Below, in pieces: positions 9,045 through 18,552 of a stretch of 64,000 nucleotides of DNA (position 1 is the stretch's first letter; each line of letters starts with the position of its first letter). This DNA is from an uncultured Sulfurovum sp. (GTDB lineage: Bacteria; Campylobacterota; Campylobacteria; Campylobacterales; Sulfurovaceae). Where the stretch lies: contig CACVAX010000043.1 in the NCBI GenBank assembly GCA_902727935.1, positions 1-64,000 of the forward strand. The letters run 5' to 3'. The position numbers and the translations under genes were made by a program. Under the pieces are notes generated by a model. It ran no database searches. It had not been told where the DNA came from and saw only the letters and a list, made by a program, of their open reading frames with translations.

Positions 9045-9614
9045 CTAAATTTTTACGCGAGATTCCATCGCTCTTGTGAGTGAAAGCACATCAATATTAT
9101 CCAACTCAACTCCTGTAGGAACACCTTGGGCAATCTTAGAGTAACGAATCTCTTTATTTTCCAATTTATCTTCTATATAAAGTATCATGGTATCTGTCGC
9201 CAAAGAGGGAGGAAATGCAAAAATAATCTCCTCTATGCCTTTAACGGCTCGGCGTAAGTGATACTCATCTAAGTCACTTAACTCGCTTACAATATAATAG
9301 ATACCTTTATATTGACCACTCTCTTCAATGCTAATAATATCTTTGGCAGACTGCACAATACAGAGTGTTGTGCTATCTCTGAACTCATCAGCACAAATAA
9401 AACAGAGTTCATCTTCACTCATATTATGACAGCGTTTACAGCGTCGAATACTCTTAACACCTTCTTCGATAGCATGGGCTAGTTTCATCCCCGAAAAACT
9501 ATCTTCCATCACAATATTATATGCCATACGAATGGCCGATTTTTTACCAATACTTGGCAATTCTTGAAAAGCTGATACCAAATTTTCAAAGGCTTCAATT
9601 TTGTATTTTTTCAT
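9045..9614 (-). CDS. recR: Recombination mediator RecR
   Basis: RecR works with RecO/RecF to load RecA at gaps. The 189-residue protein has the N-terminal helix-hairpin-helix LPSIGKKSAIRMAYNI, the C4 zinc finger (Cys59, Cys62, Cys71, Cys74 in CKRCHNMSEDELCFIC), and a Toprim domain beginning LCIVQSAKDIISIE with SLATDTMILYI further on. The C-terminal Walker-like GVPTGVELDNIDVLSLTRAM is typical. The length is slightly short, as is common in this phylum. Confidence 0.95.
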   Translation of the reverse strand: MKKYKIEAFENLVSAFQELPSIGKKSAIRMAYNIVMEDSFSGMKLAHAIEEGVKSIRRCKRCHNMSEDELCFICADEFRDSTTLCIVQSAKDIISIEESGQYKGIYYIVSELSDLDEYHLRRAVKGIEEIIFAFPPSLATDTMILYIEDKLENKEIRYSKIAQGVPTGVELDNIDVLSLTRAMESRVKI

Positions 9615-9616
9615 AC

Positions 9617-9907
9617 TTAAACAGTATAATCAGACACTTTAGACGCTGTGGCAACGGATTTAATAAATTTTACCACTTCAAGGTGTGCTGGATGGATGGC
9701 ATATTCTTCTAGTCCTGCTTGGTCTTCAAATGTTGAATATAAACTTAAATCCATAGCTCTGGTTTCTTCTGAAAAGTTAATGCCCACTTCCATGCTTTTA
9801 AGGCTGGGAATATGCTCTAAAAGTGCTTCAAGCATAACTTTTGTTTTTTCTAAATTTTCTTTTTTATTTTCATTTTTAAAGTCGAACATTACGATATGTT
9901 TCACCAT
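9617..9907 (-). CDS. Dabb-domain (stress-responsive alpha-beta barrel) protein
   Basis: The 96-residue protein starts MVKHIVMFDFKNE and has the Dabb pattern: first strand HIVMFDFK, helix with LLEHIPSLKSMEVGINF, then DLSLYSTFEDQAGLEEYAIHPAHLEVVKFI. These small proteins dimerise into a ferredoxin-like barrel; functions vary and are mostly unknown. It lies 2 nt upstream of recR on the same strand. A TATAAT box reads on the minus strand at 9944-9949. Confidence 0.85.
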   Translation of the reverse strand: MVKHIVMFDFKNENKKENLEKTKVMLEALLEHIPSLKSMEVGINFSEETRAMDLSLYSTFEDQAGLEEYAIHPAHLEVVKFIKSVATASKVSDYTV

Positions 9908-9943
9908 TAAGTAGCTCCCAAGTTATAATTATTTTTATTCGCG

Positions 9944-9949
9944 ATTATA
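9944..9949 (-). promoter_or_regulatory. -10 box for the Dabb-recR cluster
   Basis: The minus strand reads TATAAT here, 36 nt before the start at 9907, preceded by AT-rich sequence. Confidence 0.5.
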
Positions 9950-10005
9950 GCTAAACTATGTTAGAATTCGCCCAATATTTATATAACACTTATTTGGAGT
10001 AATTA

Positions 10006-11151
10006 ATGACAGAAATAGACTACTATGAAATTTTAGAAGTAAGCAGAAGCTGTAATGGTTCTGAACTCAAAAAATCATATCGTAAACTTGCCATGAAGTA
10101 TCATCCAGACCGTAACCCTGATGACCAAGAAGCTGAAGAAAAATTTAAAGCTCTTTCAGAAGCGTACGAGGTACTCAAAGATGAAAAAAAACGTTCTATC
10201 TATGACCAATATGGCAAAGCTGGATTAGATGGTCGTGGTATGGGTGGAGGCTTCGGTGGAGGTCAAAATATGGACGATATCATGGACATGTTTAACTCCA
10301 TGTTTGGAGGAGCAACAGGTGGCTTTGGTGGAAGGCAACAACGACGAGAATCCAATCAAAAATATAACCTCGATTTTGAAATGGAATTTCCTCTAAAATT
10401 TCATGAAGCCGTCTTTGGTTGTGACAAAGAAATTAACATCAAATACAAAGTTTCTTGTGATGACTGTGGTGGAACAGGTGCTGAAGATGGAAAACTAGAA
10501 ACTTGTGACTACTGTAATGGTCAAGGTCAAGTGGTGATGAAACAAGGTTTTATGTCCTTTGCACAACCTTGTCCAAAATGTCATGGCGAAGGTCAAAAAA
10601 TAGCTTCTTCTTGTGGTTCATGTTCAGGACGAGGTTACCATGAAGAGCCTGAAACCATTACCATTAACATTCCAGCAGGGGTTGACACTGGAAATCGTCT
10701 TAGAGCAGCAGGACATGGTAATCAGTCTAAAAGTGGTACACGTGGAGACCTTTACTTAACATTTAATGTTGAGCAAGATGAACACTTTGTACGTGATGGT
10801 AACAATGTTTATATTGAAGTACCTGTCTTCTTTACCCAAGCTGTTTTAGGACAAAGTATAACCATTCCTTGCCTTGATGGCGAATTAGAACTCGACTTAA
10901 AAGTGGGTACAAAAGACAAAGCACAATTCGCTTTTAGAGATGAAGGTATTGCTGATGTTCATGGTCATGGAAAAGGTCAACTTGTTGCCCAAGTAAAGAT
11001 TGTTTATCCTAAAAAACTGAATGATGAACAAAAAGAACTGCTTGTCAAACTACAAGAGACTTTTGGTGTTGAAAGTAAACCTCATACTTCTAAATTTGAC
11101 GCTACTTTTTCTAAAGTAACAGACTGGTTCAAAAGTAGAAAAGAGGATTAG
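10006..11151 (+). CDS. dnaJ: Chaperone DnaJ (Hsp40)
   Basis: DnaJ delivers unfolded clients to DnaK and stimulates its ATPase. The 381-residue protein has the full type I layout. A J domain (1-70) carries HPD at 33-35. A Gly/Phe-rich linker (about 75-110) follows. Four zinc-finger motifs are present ([32 protein letters not shown]), then two client-binding beta domains and the dimerisation tail. It stands alone between convergent and divergent neighbours; no CIRCE or HrcA operator was recognised upstream. Confidence 0.96.
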   Translation: MTEIDYYEILEVSRSCNGSELKKSYRKLAMKYHPDRNPDDQEAEEKFKALSEAYEVLKDEKKRSIYDQYGKAGLDGRGMGGGFGGGQNMDDIMDMFNSMFGGATGGFGGRQQRRESNQKYNLDFEMEFPLKFHEAVFGCDKEINIKYKVSCDDCGGTGAEDGKLETCDYCNGQGQVVMKQGFMSFAQPCPKCHGEGQKIASSCGSCSGRGYHEEPETITINIPAGVDTGNRLRAAGHGNQSKSGTRGDLYLTFNVEQDEHFVRDGNNVYIEVPVFFTQAVLGQSITIPCLDGELELDLKVGTKDKAQFAFRDEGIADVHGHGKGQLVAQVKIVYPKKLNDEQKELLVKLQETFGVESKPHTSKFDATFSKVTDWFKSRKED

Positions 11152-11162
11152 TAAAATACTAA

Positions 11163-11957
11163 TTATAACACTTTTTGATGTAAAATAATTTTATCTTCAG
11201 CAGCTTCAATATCTGCTGAACCTTTATGTTTATCATAAACGACAACGTATATTTCATCTTTAGGTTTTAAGTAATTTTTTTCACCAAATGGCGCATAAGC
11301 TGTTGCCCCAATAGAAATGAGTGCTTGGTTTGGATAATCACATATTTTTAACTGTTGGGCTATGTCTTCCAATGGACCAAAATCTTTCTGTTCATTAAGT
11401 TTTTCAATCAACCAATGTTCTAACTTTTTATAAAAATAACTATAGCCCAAAAGAGGGGCATCTACCCCATATTGATGAAGCTCTCCATCACGTTTTACAA
11501 AAGAACAAAGATTAAAGTTATCCATAACTCCCCCCTCTTCGAATTTATCTATGTTTATCCACTCTTTGGCAATACCTTTTGAATTAACTGACCACGATTT
11601 TTTTTCAGAAATCTTTTTTGCCCCCTCTTTCCGAATGGTACAATCATTAAATGCTGTAAATTTTTTTGCTATTAAACTTTGAACTTTAAATGCTTCATCA
11701 TACGCAATATCGAATAATATAGCCACTTCAGGTTCTACTTGTGCCTTGGCTTCATAATTGGGTAAGGTGAGTAAATCATGACTTATCGGATATACCCCTA
11801 AAAACCCTTGTGAATGAGGCAAATAAAAAGGAAAAATTCCTTTGGGTGCATGAGCCTCTTTGGTCACAACATTTTCAAAATCTTTCAATTCACCTGCTTG
11901 TTCTAAGTGATGTGCAAAGTTTCCTGCAACACCCAAGCCTATTATCTCTTTTAACAT
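11163..11957 (-). CDS. DUF5718-family protein
   Basis: This 264-residue protein begins MLKEIIGLGVAGNFAHHLEQ and carries KEAHAPKGIFPFYLP and VEPEVAILFDIAYD, which I recognise from the DUF5718 family found across proteobacteria. E-P-E-V-A resembles a metal site of fumarylacetoacetate hydrolase-like folds, so a distant hydrolase/isomerase fold is possible but unproven. No signal peptide. It converges on dnaJ with an 11-nt gap. Confidence 0.65.
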   Translation of the reverse strand: MLKEIIGLGVAGNFAHHLEQAGELKDFENVVTKEAHAPKGIFPFYLPHSQGFLGVYPISHDLLTLPNYEAKAQVEPEVAILFDIAYDEAFKVQSLIAKKFTAFNDCTIRKEGAKKISEKKSWSVNSKGIAKEWINIDKFEEGGVMDNFNLCSFVKRDGELHQYGVDAPLLGYSYFYKKLEHWLIEKLNEQKDFGPLEDIAQQLKICDYPNQALISIGATAYAPFGEKNYLKPKDEIYVVVYDKHKGSADIEAAEDKIILHQKVL

Positions 11958-12100
11958 ATTTATTATCTCCTCTTATCCATTCTATTTGTCAACATAATAT
12001 TAACAGATATAATTTAAATTATTATCAAAAGTTCATATTTTACTAAGAAAAGTTAAGATAAAATAAATTTTAACGCAAACTATAAAATAGGAGCTTCACC

Positions 12101-12739
12101 ATGATTAAAAAAAAGTCTCTTCTTGTTAACCTACTTACCTTCATGCTACTACTTTCACCATTACAAGCACTTGAAGTAAACATACTAGAAGGTCTTCCTT
12201 ATGTCGATATAAATGTAGATGGTAAGCCTGTACGTATTCAGCGAATCCAAGATACAAAACACAAAGTCACCAATTCATACTCAAAAACGTCAAGACCAGC
12301 TCCTCCCTTTTCAATTCAGCCTTTTCAACCCATAAAAGGTATTGAAACAGTGAGTGAATTAGATGTGATTGACTTTTTAAAAGATCAAGTTGCTGTCAAC
12401 AAAGGCGTACTCCTTGATGCACGCATGCCAAAATGGAACAAAGCAGGAACAATTCCAGGTTCAACGAATATTCCTTTTTCTATTTTGACCTCGAAGAAAA
12501 CGAACACTTATATTGAAAAAATATTTTCACTTTTGGGAGTAAAAAAAGAAAATAATGGTTGGGATTTTAGTAACGCACATAAGTTATTAATTTTTGATAA
12601 TGGGCCATGGTGTCAACAGGGTGTACGTGCCATGCAGAACCTCTTAAAGCTAGGCTACCCAAAATCTAAAATGCTATACTATAGAGGTGGGATTCAATAT
12701 TGGCAAATTTTAGGTTTAAGTACCATTAGTCCTAAATAA
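12101..12739 (+). CDS. Exported rhodanese-like protein, copy 1
   Basis: The 212-residue protein has a signal peptide (1-23, ending PLQA), a unique N-terminal block (VRIQRIQDTKHKVTNSYSKTSRPAPPF) and a C-terminal rhodanese domain. The persulfide-forming loop is FDNGPWCQQGVRA and the strand before it is GVLLDARMPKWNKAGTIPGS. Rhodaneses carry sulfane sulfur on the loop Cys. It is paralogous to the protein at 13930-14571, with a LysM protein between them. In this copy the proline-rich block reads APPFS, where the paralogue has CPPFC. Confidence 0.82.
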   Translation: MIKKKSLLVNLLTFMLLLSPLQALEVNILEGLPYVDINVDGKPVRIQRIQDTKHKVTNSYSKTSRPAPPFSIQPFQPIKGIETVSELDVIDFLKDQVAVNKGVLLDARMPKWNKAGTIPGSTNIPFSILTSKKTNTYIEKIFSLLGVKKENNGWDFSNAHKLLIFDNGPWCQQGVRAMQNLLKLGYPKSKMLYYRGGIQYWQILGLSTISPK

Positions 12740-12770
12740 ACCAACACATTCATAATATAAAGGAGAACAA

Positions 12771-13841
12771 ATGTTAAATAAAGACCAATATAATCAAGAA
12801 GAATATAATGACTATTATCGGCAAGAAACTGAGGGAGCAGAACTAAGTGCTGGTTCAAAAGAGAAAGAAGGTGGACTAATGAGTAAGCTCATTGTGTTAC
12901 TTATCATTTTAGCACTGGCAATCGCTGGATACTTTGGCTACAAAGCAATGAATGATTCTTCAACATCTAATGATATTGATACCTCTTTACAAGTATCAGC
13001 AGAGTCTTCTTTACCACAAAGTGTGCAAGAAGAGGTTCTAATAGAAGAACCTAACGATGCACAAAATGATACTTTAGTCTCGGAGGAAGAAACTAAAATT
13101 TCAGAAACTAAAGCTACAGAAACAGAAAAAATAGAAACGCCTTCAGAGACAAGCCAAGCAGAAGAAAAAATTGCTAAAGTTGTTGAGGTTCAAGAAGCCC
13201 AAGAAGCATCAACGCCTAGCCAAGAAGCTACAAATGTAAAGCGTTCTCTCACATCAGAAGTAGCAAAAGTAGTAGGTACACAAGGTGAAAAAATGTCTCC
13301 TGAAGAGATAGCTGTAGTTGTGGCTGCCGTAATGCAACAAATGAATCAACAAAAAGGTTCAACTACAGCTACGGAAGCAACTGCTGTTAAAAAAGATGTT
13401 GACTTAATGAATGAACTCTCAAGCTCTGAAGTTGACTCTGTATCAACAGACTTAGTCAAAGAGTTAGAAGGTGCTAATGTTAGTGAAAATACCCAAGTTA
13501 ATAATGATAACAAACAAATGGATGTTTACAACAAAGTGAATGTACAAAACAGTGCAGGTGCTGATACACTTAGCCAACTTTCTGATGAAATTAATGCTGT
13601 TATTGATGAAGGTGTAGGAGGAGATAAAGCTTCAAACTACACTAAGGCACTCAAAAATGAAGTCAGTGTTCGTAAGAATGAAATGAGAATTATTGTGGTA
13701 GGTAAAGGTGATACTTTAGGTAAAATAGCAAAAAGAGCTTATGGAAATGTAATGGAATACAAAAAAATCTATAGAGCAAATCCAGAGCTAACCAGACCAG
13801 ATCGTATTTATGTAGGACAGAAGCTACGTATTCCTAACTAA
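12771..13841 (+). CDS. Single-pass membrane protein with C-terminal LysM domain
   Basis: The 356-residue protein has a cytosolic tail (1-38), one membrane helix (about 39-58, LIVLLIILALAIAGYFGYKA), a long acidic, Glu/Ser/Thr-rich spacer (60-300) and a C-terminal LysM fold (about 308-355, VVGKGDTLGKIAKRAYGN...YVGQKLRIP). LysM binds peptidoglycan glycan strands, so the protein probably bridges inner membrane and wall. An AAGGAG site precedes the ATG. It is 31 nt after a rhodanese gene and resembles the two-LysM protein at 31702. Confidence 0.8.
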   Translation: MLNKDQYNQEEYNDYYRQETEGAELSAGSKEKEGGLMSKLIVLLIILALAIAGYFGYKAMNDSSTSNDIDTSLQVSAESSLPQSVQEEVLIEEPNDAQNDTLVSEEETKISETKATETEKIETPSETSQAEEKIAKVVEVQEAQEASTPSQEATNVKRSLTSEVAKVVGTQGEKMSPEEIAVVVAAVMQQMNQQKGSTTATEATAVKKDVDLMNELSSSEVDSVSTDLVKELEGANVSENTQVNNDNKQMDVYNKVNVQNSAGADTLSQLSDEINAVIDEGVGGDKASNYTKALKNEVSVRKNEMRIIVVGKGDTLGKIAKRAYGNVMEYKKIYRANPELTRPDRIYVGQKLRIPN

Positions 13842-13929
13842 GATAAGTCGTTCCTCTAAAAGGTTCACTTACTTCAGCTAAATGAATCTTTTTGAACATG
13901 CATTACTATTCAAAACAAAGGTTAATCCT

Positions 13930-14571
13930 ATGAACAAACTATTACTATTACCTCTACTCACTTCGTTTCTTTTGGCTGAAAATGCTGATGTAACGGTAAA
14001 AATTACCAAAGATATTTCACATATCTACACCACCGACTCTGGAAAAAAAGTCAAGGTCGAAAGAATTCAAGACACCAATAACAGACTCACCGATGACTAC
14101 ACCAAAACATCACGTCCTTGTCCTCCTTTTTGTATACAACCTACCAAAATTGATCCAGAAATTAATAACTTTGAAGAGTTAGAAATTTTACAATTTATGC
14201 AAAATCAAGTAAAAAATCATACGGGTGTTATTATTGATGCACGTCTTAAAAGCTGGTTTGAACTCGAAACCATTCCATCTTCAATTAACATTCCTTTTCC
14301 TATTATGCAAAATGCCAGCAAAGAAAAAGCAAAAAGAATTTTTAGCCTTCTTGGTATGACCATTGACCCTGATGGAACATGGAATTTTTCCAAAGTAAAA
14401 GAATTGGCTGTTTTTTGTAATGGTGTTTGGTGTGAACAGTCAGCACACTTTATGGCAGGTATCTTAAAGCACAATTATCCAAAAAGTAAATTAAACTATT
14501 ATCGCTCTGGGTTTCAAGGATGGAAACTTCTTGGTCTAACCACCGTTGTTCATAAAGAGATTAAAAAGTAG
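13930..14571 (+). CDS. Exported rhodanese-like protein, copy 2
   Basis: The 213-residue protein starts MNKLLLLPLLTSFLLAENAD, a clean signal peptide, with AAGG upstream; an earlier in-frame ATG at 13882 would only add a poor leader. It shares the RIQDTNNRLTDDYTKTSRPCPP block and a rhodanese domain with the protein at 12101. The active loop is FCNGVWCEQSAHF with two cysteines, and it has the extra CPPFC pair absent from copy 1. Periplasmic sulfur transfer or redox function is inferred. A palindrome at 14564-14587 closes the cluster. Confidence 0.82.
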   Translation: MNKLLLLPLLTSFLLAENADVTVKITKDISHIYTTDSGKKVKVERIQDTNNRLTDDYTKTSRPCPPFCIQPTKIDPEINNFEELEILQFMQNQVKNHTGVIIDARLKSWFELETIPSSINIPFPIMQNASKEKAKRIFSLLGMTIDPDGTWNFSKVKELAVFCNGVWCEQSAHFMAGILKHNYPKSKLNYYRSGFQGWKLLGLTTVVHKEIKK

Positions 14572-14587
14572 GAACGCTCCTACTTTT
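14564..14587. terminator. Bidirectional intrinsic terminator
   Basis: AAAAGTAGGA-ACGC-TCCTACTTTT forms a 10-bp stem with A/T tails on both sides, between two convergent genes. Confidence 0.85.
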
Positions 14588-14589
14588 AC

Positions 14590-15264
14590 TTATTGTACAT
14601 CAAAGTCAAAATAGTGATGTTTATAAGGTTCATTTTTTAACGTAAAATGCCACCACTCTTCAGCGTAAGCTTTAAATCCATGCTTTAACATTAGAGCGTT
14701 AAGTAACATTCTATTGGCTCTCTGTTTTGCTGTTATCTGTTGATACTTCAGCCAAGAACGTTCTCCAAAAAAATCAAAGGTACTGCCCATATCAAGTGCC
14801 TTTTGTGTTTCTAAGTCAATAATGCTTAAATCTACCGTACTTCCTCTACTATGTCCTGATTTTTTTGCAATGTAGCCTTCTCTAAACAAATCTTTCTTTT
14901 GAACGTTCGGATAATAAATGGCTTTCATTTTTGTATTTGATAACTCATGACCCCAACGTACAAAATGGTCAACAGCTTTTTGAGGTCGGTAAGCATCAAA
15001 TATTTTTAAGCCTAAGCCAAAGGCATTAAGCTCTTTTTGTACCTTGCTAAGCATAACAACAGCTTCATTACTTAAAATGGCTTTAGGTGCTAAATAGCCA
15101 CTAATGACTTCTCCCACAAAATTATCTTCTGAAAAATATTTTATCTCTAATAATATATTGGGAATTTGTTTATCTACATAAACAAACCCTTTAGGTATTT
15201 TAGCTTCAAGCAATATTATAAATAAGCTTAAGGGTAATAAGAAAAATAACTTATTTTTTAGCAT
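14590..15264 (-). CDS. VanX-type D-alanyl-D-alanine dipeptidase (M15D)
   Basis: The 224-residue exported protein (signal peptide 1-21) contains the M15D zinc site: SGHSRGSTVDLS supplies His and Asp ligands, and EEWWHFT supplies the catalytic Glu and third ligand. FDAYRPQKAVDHF carries the substrate Arg. VanX/DdpX enzymes split D-Ala-D-Ala in peptidoglycan turnover; here nutrient scavenging is likelier than vancomycin resistance, as no vanHA genes are near. It overlaps no gene but is 7 nt downstream of the SH3/SPOR gene. Confidence 0.87.
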   Translation of the reverse strand: MLKNKLFFLLPLSLFIILLEAKIPKGFVYVDKQIPNILLEIKYFSEDNFVGEVISGYLAPKAILSNEAVVMLSKVQKELNAFGLGLKIFDAYRPQKAVDHFVRWGHELSNTKMKAIYYPNVQKKDLFREGYIAKKSGHSRGSTVDLSIIDLETQKALDMGSTFDFFGERSWLKYQQITAKQRANRMLLNALMLKHGFKAYAEEWWHFTLKNEPYKHHYFDFDVQ

Positions 15265-15271
15265 CTTTCAA

Positions 15272-16273
15272 CTATTTAATATTGGTCTGAATATAAGCCA
15301 ATTCATTAATCTTAGCCCTAACTGTTACTAAAGCTTGTTTTGCCTCATCCACTGAATTAAAAGGACCAATAAACACACGACGAATAAGCTTATTATCTAA
15401 TTGTACTTTTTGAATACTGTAAGAGAAACCATTATCTGTAATACTTTCTAAATATTTTGGTGCGATAGCAGAGAAAAATGAACCTGACTTAATATAAAAT
15501 TTATTAGGCATAGGGCTTGTTGCTACCAAAGGTTCAGCATTAGTACTATTCAGTTCATCTACTTGACTAAGTGTTAAGTTTGTATCAACGACTTCTGGTT
15601 TAGGAAAAACAATATGCTTTAACTTTTTTAAGGCAGAAACCTTAAAAGTATTGCCACTTTGAACCAAACGAAGTTTTTGAATGTCTTTTCCTTTTTCATA
15701 GTCATCATCTCCTTGCACATGCCAACGTACCGTTGTTTGCACATCTATATAATTTGATTTACGCTTTAAAATTTTCATATAGGTTAAACGATAGTCTCGT
15801 TTAGGCCATTTTTTATACTCATTCACTTTAATAATTCTTAAATCACGTAAAGCGACATTTTGACTCCATAAATACTTCTGCATGGGAAAGGCGTAAAAGG
15901 ATTGTAATTTATCCATATAGTTCTCTTCATCTGCCATGTAAAAGTTAGATAAAAAGTTTTGAATATGTGCTTTAGAACCTTGCATCTTTTGGGTCATCTC
16001 TTTTAAATAATACGAATTTACCCAACCTTCTATATGCGAACCACCACGAGGAAGATTAATATAACACCACTCTGATTTATCAGGAAGTTCAGCACACTCT
16101 TTAATATCAATGCCTGTAGTATTAGCCCCTAGTCTGCCAATAACCTTAGAAACACTGGTAAAAGGTGTGTCACGAACATTGAGTGTTCCACCTTTTTTTA
16201 CATTTGTAATTTGATACTTTGCAGCATGTCCTAGTCCCATAAACACTAAGGTTATAATAATTATTTTTTTCAT
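15272..16273 (-). CDS. Periplasmic SH3b- and SPOR-domain protein
   Basis: Starting at MKKIIIITLVFMGLGHAAKY (a clear signal peptide), this 333-residue protein has a bacterial SH3 domain (about 20-90, GGTLNVRDTPFTSVSKVIGRL...EWCYINLP...GWVNSYYL), a middle NTF2-like block (100-220) and a C-terminal SPOR-like domain (about 260-333, KFYIKSGSF...RRVFIGPFNSVDEAKQAL). Both end domains bind cell-wall glycans. I prefer 16273 over the upstream ATG at 16288, which would place five residues before the signal. Wall remodelling or division is the likely context. Confidence 0.8.
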   Translation of the reverse strand: MKKIIIITLVFMGLGHAAKYQITNVKKGGTLNVRDTPFTSVSKVIGRLGANTTGIDIKECAELPDKSEWCYINLPRGGSHIEGWVNSYYLKEMTQKMQGSKAHIQNFLSNFYMADEENYMDKLQSFYAFPMQKYLWSQNVALRDLRIIKVNEYKKWPKRDYRLTYMKILKRKSNYIDVQTTVRWHVQGDDDYEKGKDIQKLRLVQSGNTFKVSALKKLKHIVFPKPEVVDTNLTLSQVDELNSTNAEPLVATSPMPNKFYIKSGSFFSAIAPKYLESITDNGFSYSIQKVQLDNKLIRRVFIGPFNSVDEAKQALVTVRAKINELAYIQTNIK

Positions 16274-16321
16274 GCCAAAATTATACAACTTATCTGTAAA
16301 AAATAATATTAAAGTAACTAA

Positions 16322-17581
16322 CTACTCATTAAATGCCAATAATATCTTATAAAGAGCATAAGCATCATCAGCCCCTGCTAACTCACGAATGGAGTGCATC
16401 GCATAGGTAGGAAGCCCAATATCAAGTGTATCAATACCCAATCTGGTAGCTGTAATAGGTCCAATGGTAGATCCACAACCCATATCTGAACGTGTGACAA
16501 ATTGCTGATAAGGTTCACCTACGCTTTGAGCCACATTCATAAACTTTGAAATGGTACTGGCATTAGACGCATAACGTTGATTTGCATTCACCTTAATCAC
16601 AACACCATTGTTAATTTTTGGGCTATGATTTTTGTCATGTTTGTCTGCATAATTTGGATGAAGTGCATGGGCATTATCAGCACTGACCATAATAGAAGTG
16701 CGTATCATGTTCATGTAGGCATCATAATTAGGATACATTCTTTTTAAGGTATTTTCTAAAAAACTCCCAGCTGCTCCAGAGCTTGAAGCTGATCCAACTT
16801 CTTCATGGTCACTTGCAATTAAGAGCATTGGTTTATCCTCACTAATAGAGCATATACTTAACAAGCCTACATAACATGACAATAAATTATCCAACCTTGC
16901 CGAAGCAATAAAATCATCTCTTAAACCTACAAATGATGCTTTTTGTGTACTGTAAAAACTAAGTTCTGAAGCATAAATTTCTTTGGCATCACGAATTTCA
17001 TTTTTTTCTAACTGCCATTTGATAAAAGCTTCAAAATCAAAATCTTCATTGCTTGAAAGCACAGGAGAAATGTCCGTCTGCATATTAATGCTTCGTTCTT
17101 CATTGGCTTTTCGGTCTAAATGTATGGCCAAAGAAGGAATAATCGCTATGGATTTTTGTACATCAATAAGTGTCTCTTGTATCTTATTTTGAGCATCTAA
17201 GTAAGCCACTTTACCAGCCAAAGACAAATCTCTATCAAACCAAGGATTAAGCAATAAGCCTCCATATGGCTCTACCCCAAACTTAACCACCCCATGCTCT
17301 TTTATAATAGGATTGGGTTTTAGTTTTAAATTTGGGGAATCAGTATGAGAACCCACCATAACATATGCTTTTTCTTTAGGGTAAGTAAAAGCAATTATAG
17401 AAGCATCGTTACGTGTTACAAAATATTTTTTACCTTCTTCTAAATGCCATGTTTCTTCTTCTTTTAGCTTTTTAAATCCTGCATTTTTCAACATCATACT
17501 CATATTGTTTGTGGCATGAAAAGGGGTGGGTGAAGCATCTAAAAAACCTAATAGACCTTCATTAAAATCATTTTTATTCAT
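16322..17581 (-). CDS. M18-family aspartyl aminopeptidase
   Basis: The 419-residue enzyme has the di-zinc M18 landmarks: GSHTDSPNLKLKPNP (His and Asp ligands), SARLDNLLS (bridging Asp region), ASDHEEVGSASSSGAAGSFLE (catalytic Glu pair), SADNAHALHPNY and the late TRSDMGCGSTIGP with the last His in YAMHSIRE. M18 peptidases remove acidic N-terminal residues in the cytosol. Length and order are standard. It is 10 nt upstream of the TlpA-like gene. Confidence 0.92.
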   Translation of the reverse strand: MNKNDFNEGLLGFLDASPTPFHATNNMSMMLKNAGFKKLKEEETWHLEEGKKYFVTRNDASIIAFTYPKEKAYVMVGSHTDSPNLKLKPNPIIKEHGVVKFGVEPYGGLLLNPWFDRDLSLAGKVAYLDAQNKIQETLIDVQKSIAIIPSLAIHLDRKANEERSINMQTDISPVLSSNEDFDFEAFIKWQLEKNEIRDAKEIYASELSFYSTQKASFVGLRDDFIASARLDNLLSCYVGLLSICSISEDKPMLLIASDHEEVGSASSSGAAGSFLENTLKRMYPNYDAYMNMIRTSIMVSADNAHALHPNYADKHDKNHSPKINNGVVIKVNANQRYASNASTISKFMNVAQSVGEPYQQFVTRSDMGCGSTIGPITATRLGIDTLDIGLPTYAMHSIRELAGADDAYALYKILLAFNE

Positions 17582-17591
17582 ATTTTCTCTT

Positions 17592-18110
17592 TTATTTTAT
17601 TAATTCTAAACGTGCTTTTAATCCAAGCGTTGTTATGTACCCTACTTCAGTAAACTTCAATTCACCTTTAGCATTGTAAATAAGTGTTGTGGGATAAACA
17701 TCTATGTCAAACTTTGCAGCCAAAGCACCTTTTCTGTCATTAACTACTTTGTAGTCTAAGTTCTGTTTTTTCATATAAGTAGAAAGCTCTTGATCCGTCC
17801 CTGAATTCACAGCGATACTTACAATAGTGTGTTCTTCTGACAAACTTTGAATATTAGAACTTTCTAACTTACACACGGGACACCAAAGACCCCAAAAGTA
17901 GACGATTAAAGGTTTATCTTTATAGTCCAAAAAATTTATGTTTTTATTGTCTATATCACGTAAAGAATAAGCATAAATATTTTCTTTGATTTCAGGTTGT
18001 CGAATAAAATTAATCACTTGAGAAATAATGAAAATCAAGACGATGGTCGTAAAGAGTTCTTTTAGGATTCGCTTAAATGTCCATTGCTCTTTGATAACAC
18101 TCATAACCAA
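17592..18110 (-). CDS. Membrane-anchored TlpA/ScsD-like thioredoxin
   Basis: The 172-residue protein has an N-terminal membrane anchor (about 17-34, ELFTTIVLIFIISQVINFI) and a thioredoxin domain facing the periplasm with the redox motif FWGLWCPVCKLES. DVYPTTLIYNAKGEL carries the cis-proline. TlpA-type proteins reduce cytochrome or copper-site cysteines. Its start region overlaps the 3' end of ruvX by about 10 nt, so the two are translationally coupled. An alternative start MSVIKEQW is two codons in. Confidence 0.85.
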   Translation of the reverse strand: MVMSVIKEQWTFKRILKELFTTIVLIFIISQVINFIRQPEIKENIYAYSLRDIDNKNINFLDYKDKPLIVYFWGLWCPVCKLESSNIQSLSEEHTIVSIAVNSGTDQELSTYMKKQNLDYKVVNDRKGALAAKFDIDVYPTTLIYNAKGELKFTEVGYITTLGLKARLELIK

Positions 18111-18484
18111 CGTTCCAATATAATTTTAGCAGCAATGGAGTCTATTTTACCATCTTTTTTATGCCGAAAAACCCCTTGTGTTAATTCTTTGGCCTCGATA
18201 GAAGAGCCTTGTTCATCTTGGTACTCTATGCGAATATTTTTAAGTTCAAGTAAGGCAACAAAGTGTTTTATACGTCGCTCCATCTCTTCTTGGGAAGACC
18301 CTCCTTTAGGAAGCCCTACGACCAAAGTTTCTATCTCCCATTCCCTTAAAAAGGCTTTGACCTCTCGGGCTGCTTGATTTCTGTTTTGTCGTAAAATGGC
18401 ATCTTTGGGAAAAACAACTTTTCCATCAAGACAAATTGCCACACCTATACGTTTTAGTCCTACATCTATACTGGCTATTTTCAT
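18101..18484 (-). CDS. ruvX: Putative pre-16S rRNA nuclease / Holliday junction resolvase-like RuvX
   Basis: The RNase H-fold YqgF/RuvX protein starts MKIASIDVGLKRIGVAI, with the first catalytic Asp in the first strand; a start nine codons earlier adds an atypical leader. VVGLPKGGSS and EYQDEQGSSIEA carry the second acid, and KIDSIAAKIILERWL the last. At about 127 residues it is of normal size. The family processes 16S rRNA 5' ends in E. coli. It overlaps the thioredoxin-like gene. Confidence 0.88.
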   Translation of the reverse strand: MKIASIDVGLKRIGVAICLDGKVVFPKDAILRQNRNQAAREVKAFLREWEIETLVVGLPKGGSSQEEMERRIKHFVALLELKNIRIEYQDEQGSSIEAKELTQGVFRHKKDGKIDSIAAKIILERWL

Positions 18485-18552
18485 AACAAAGCATACACTA
18501 ATAGTCCACAATTTTTTCTTATATTAGTCTATTAAATCGTAAAGGATTTTCC

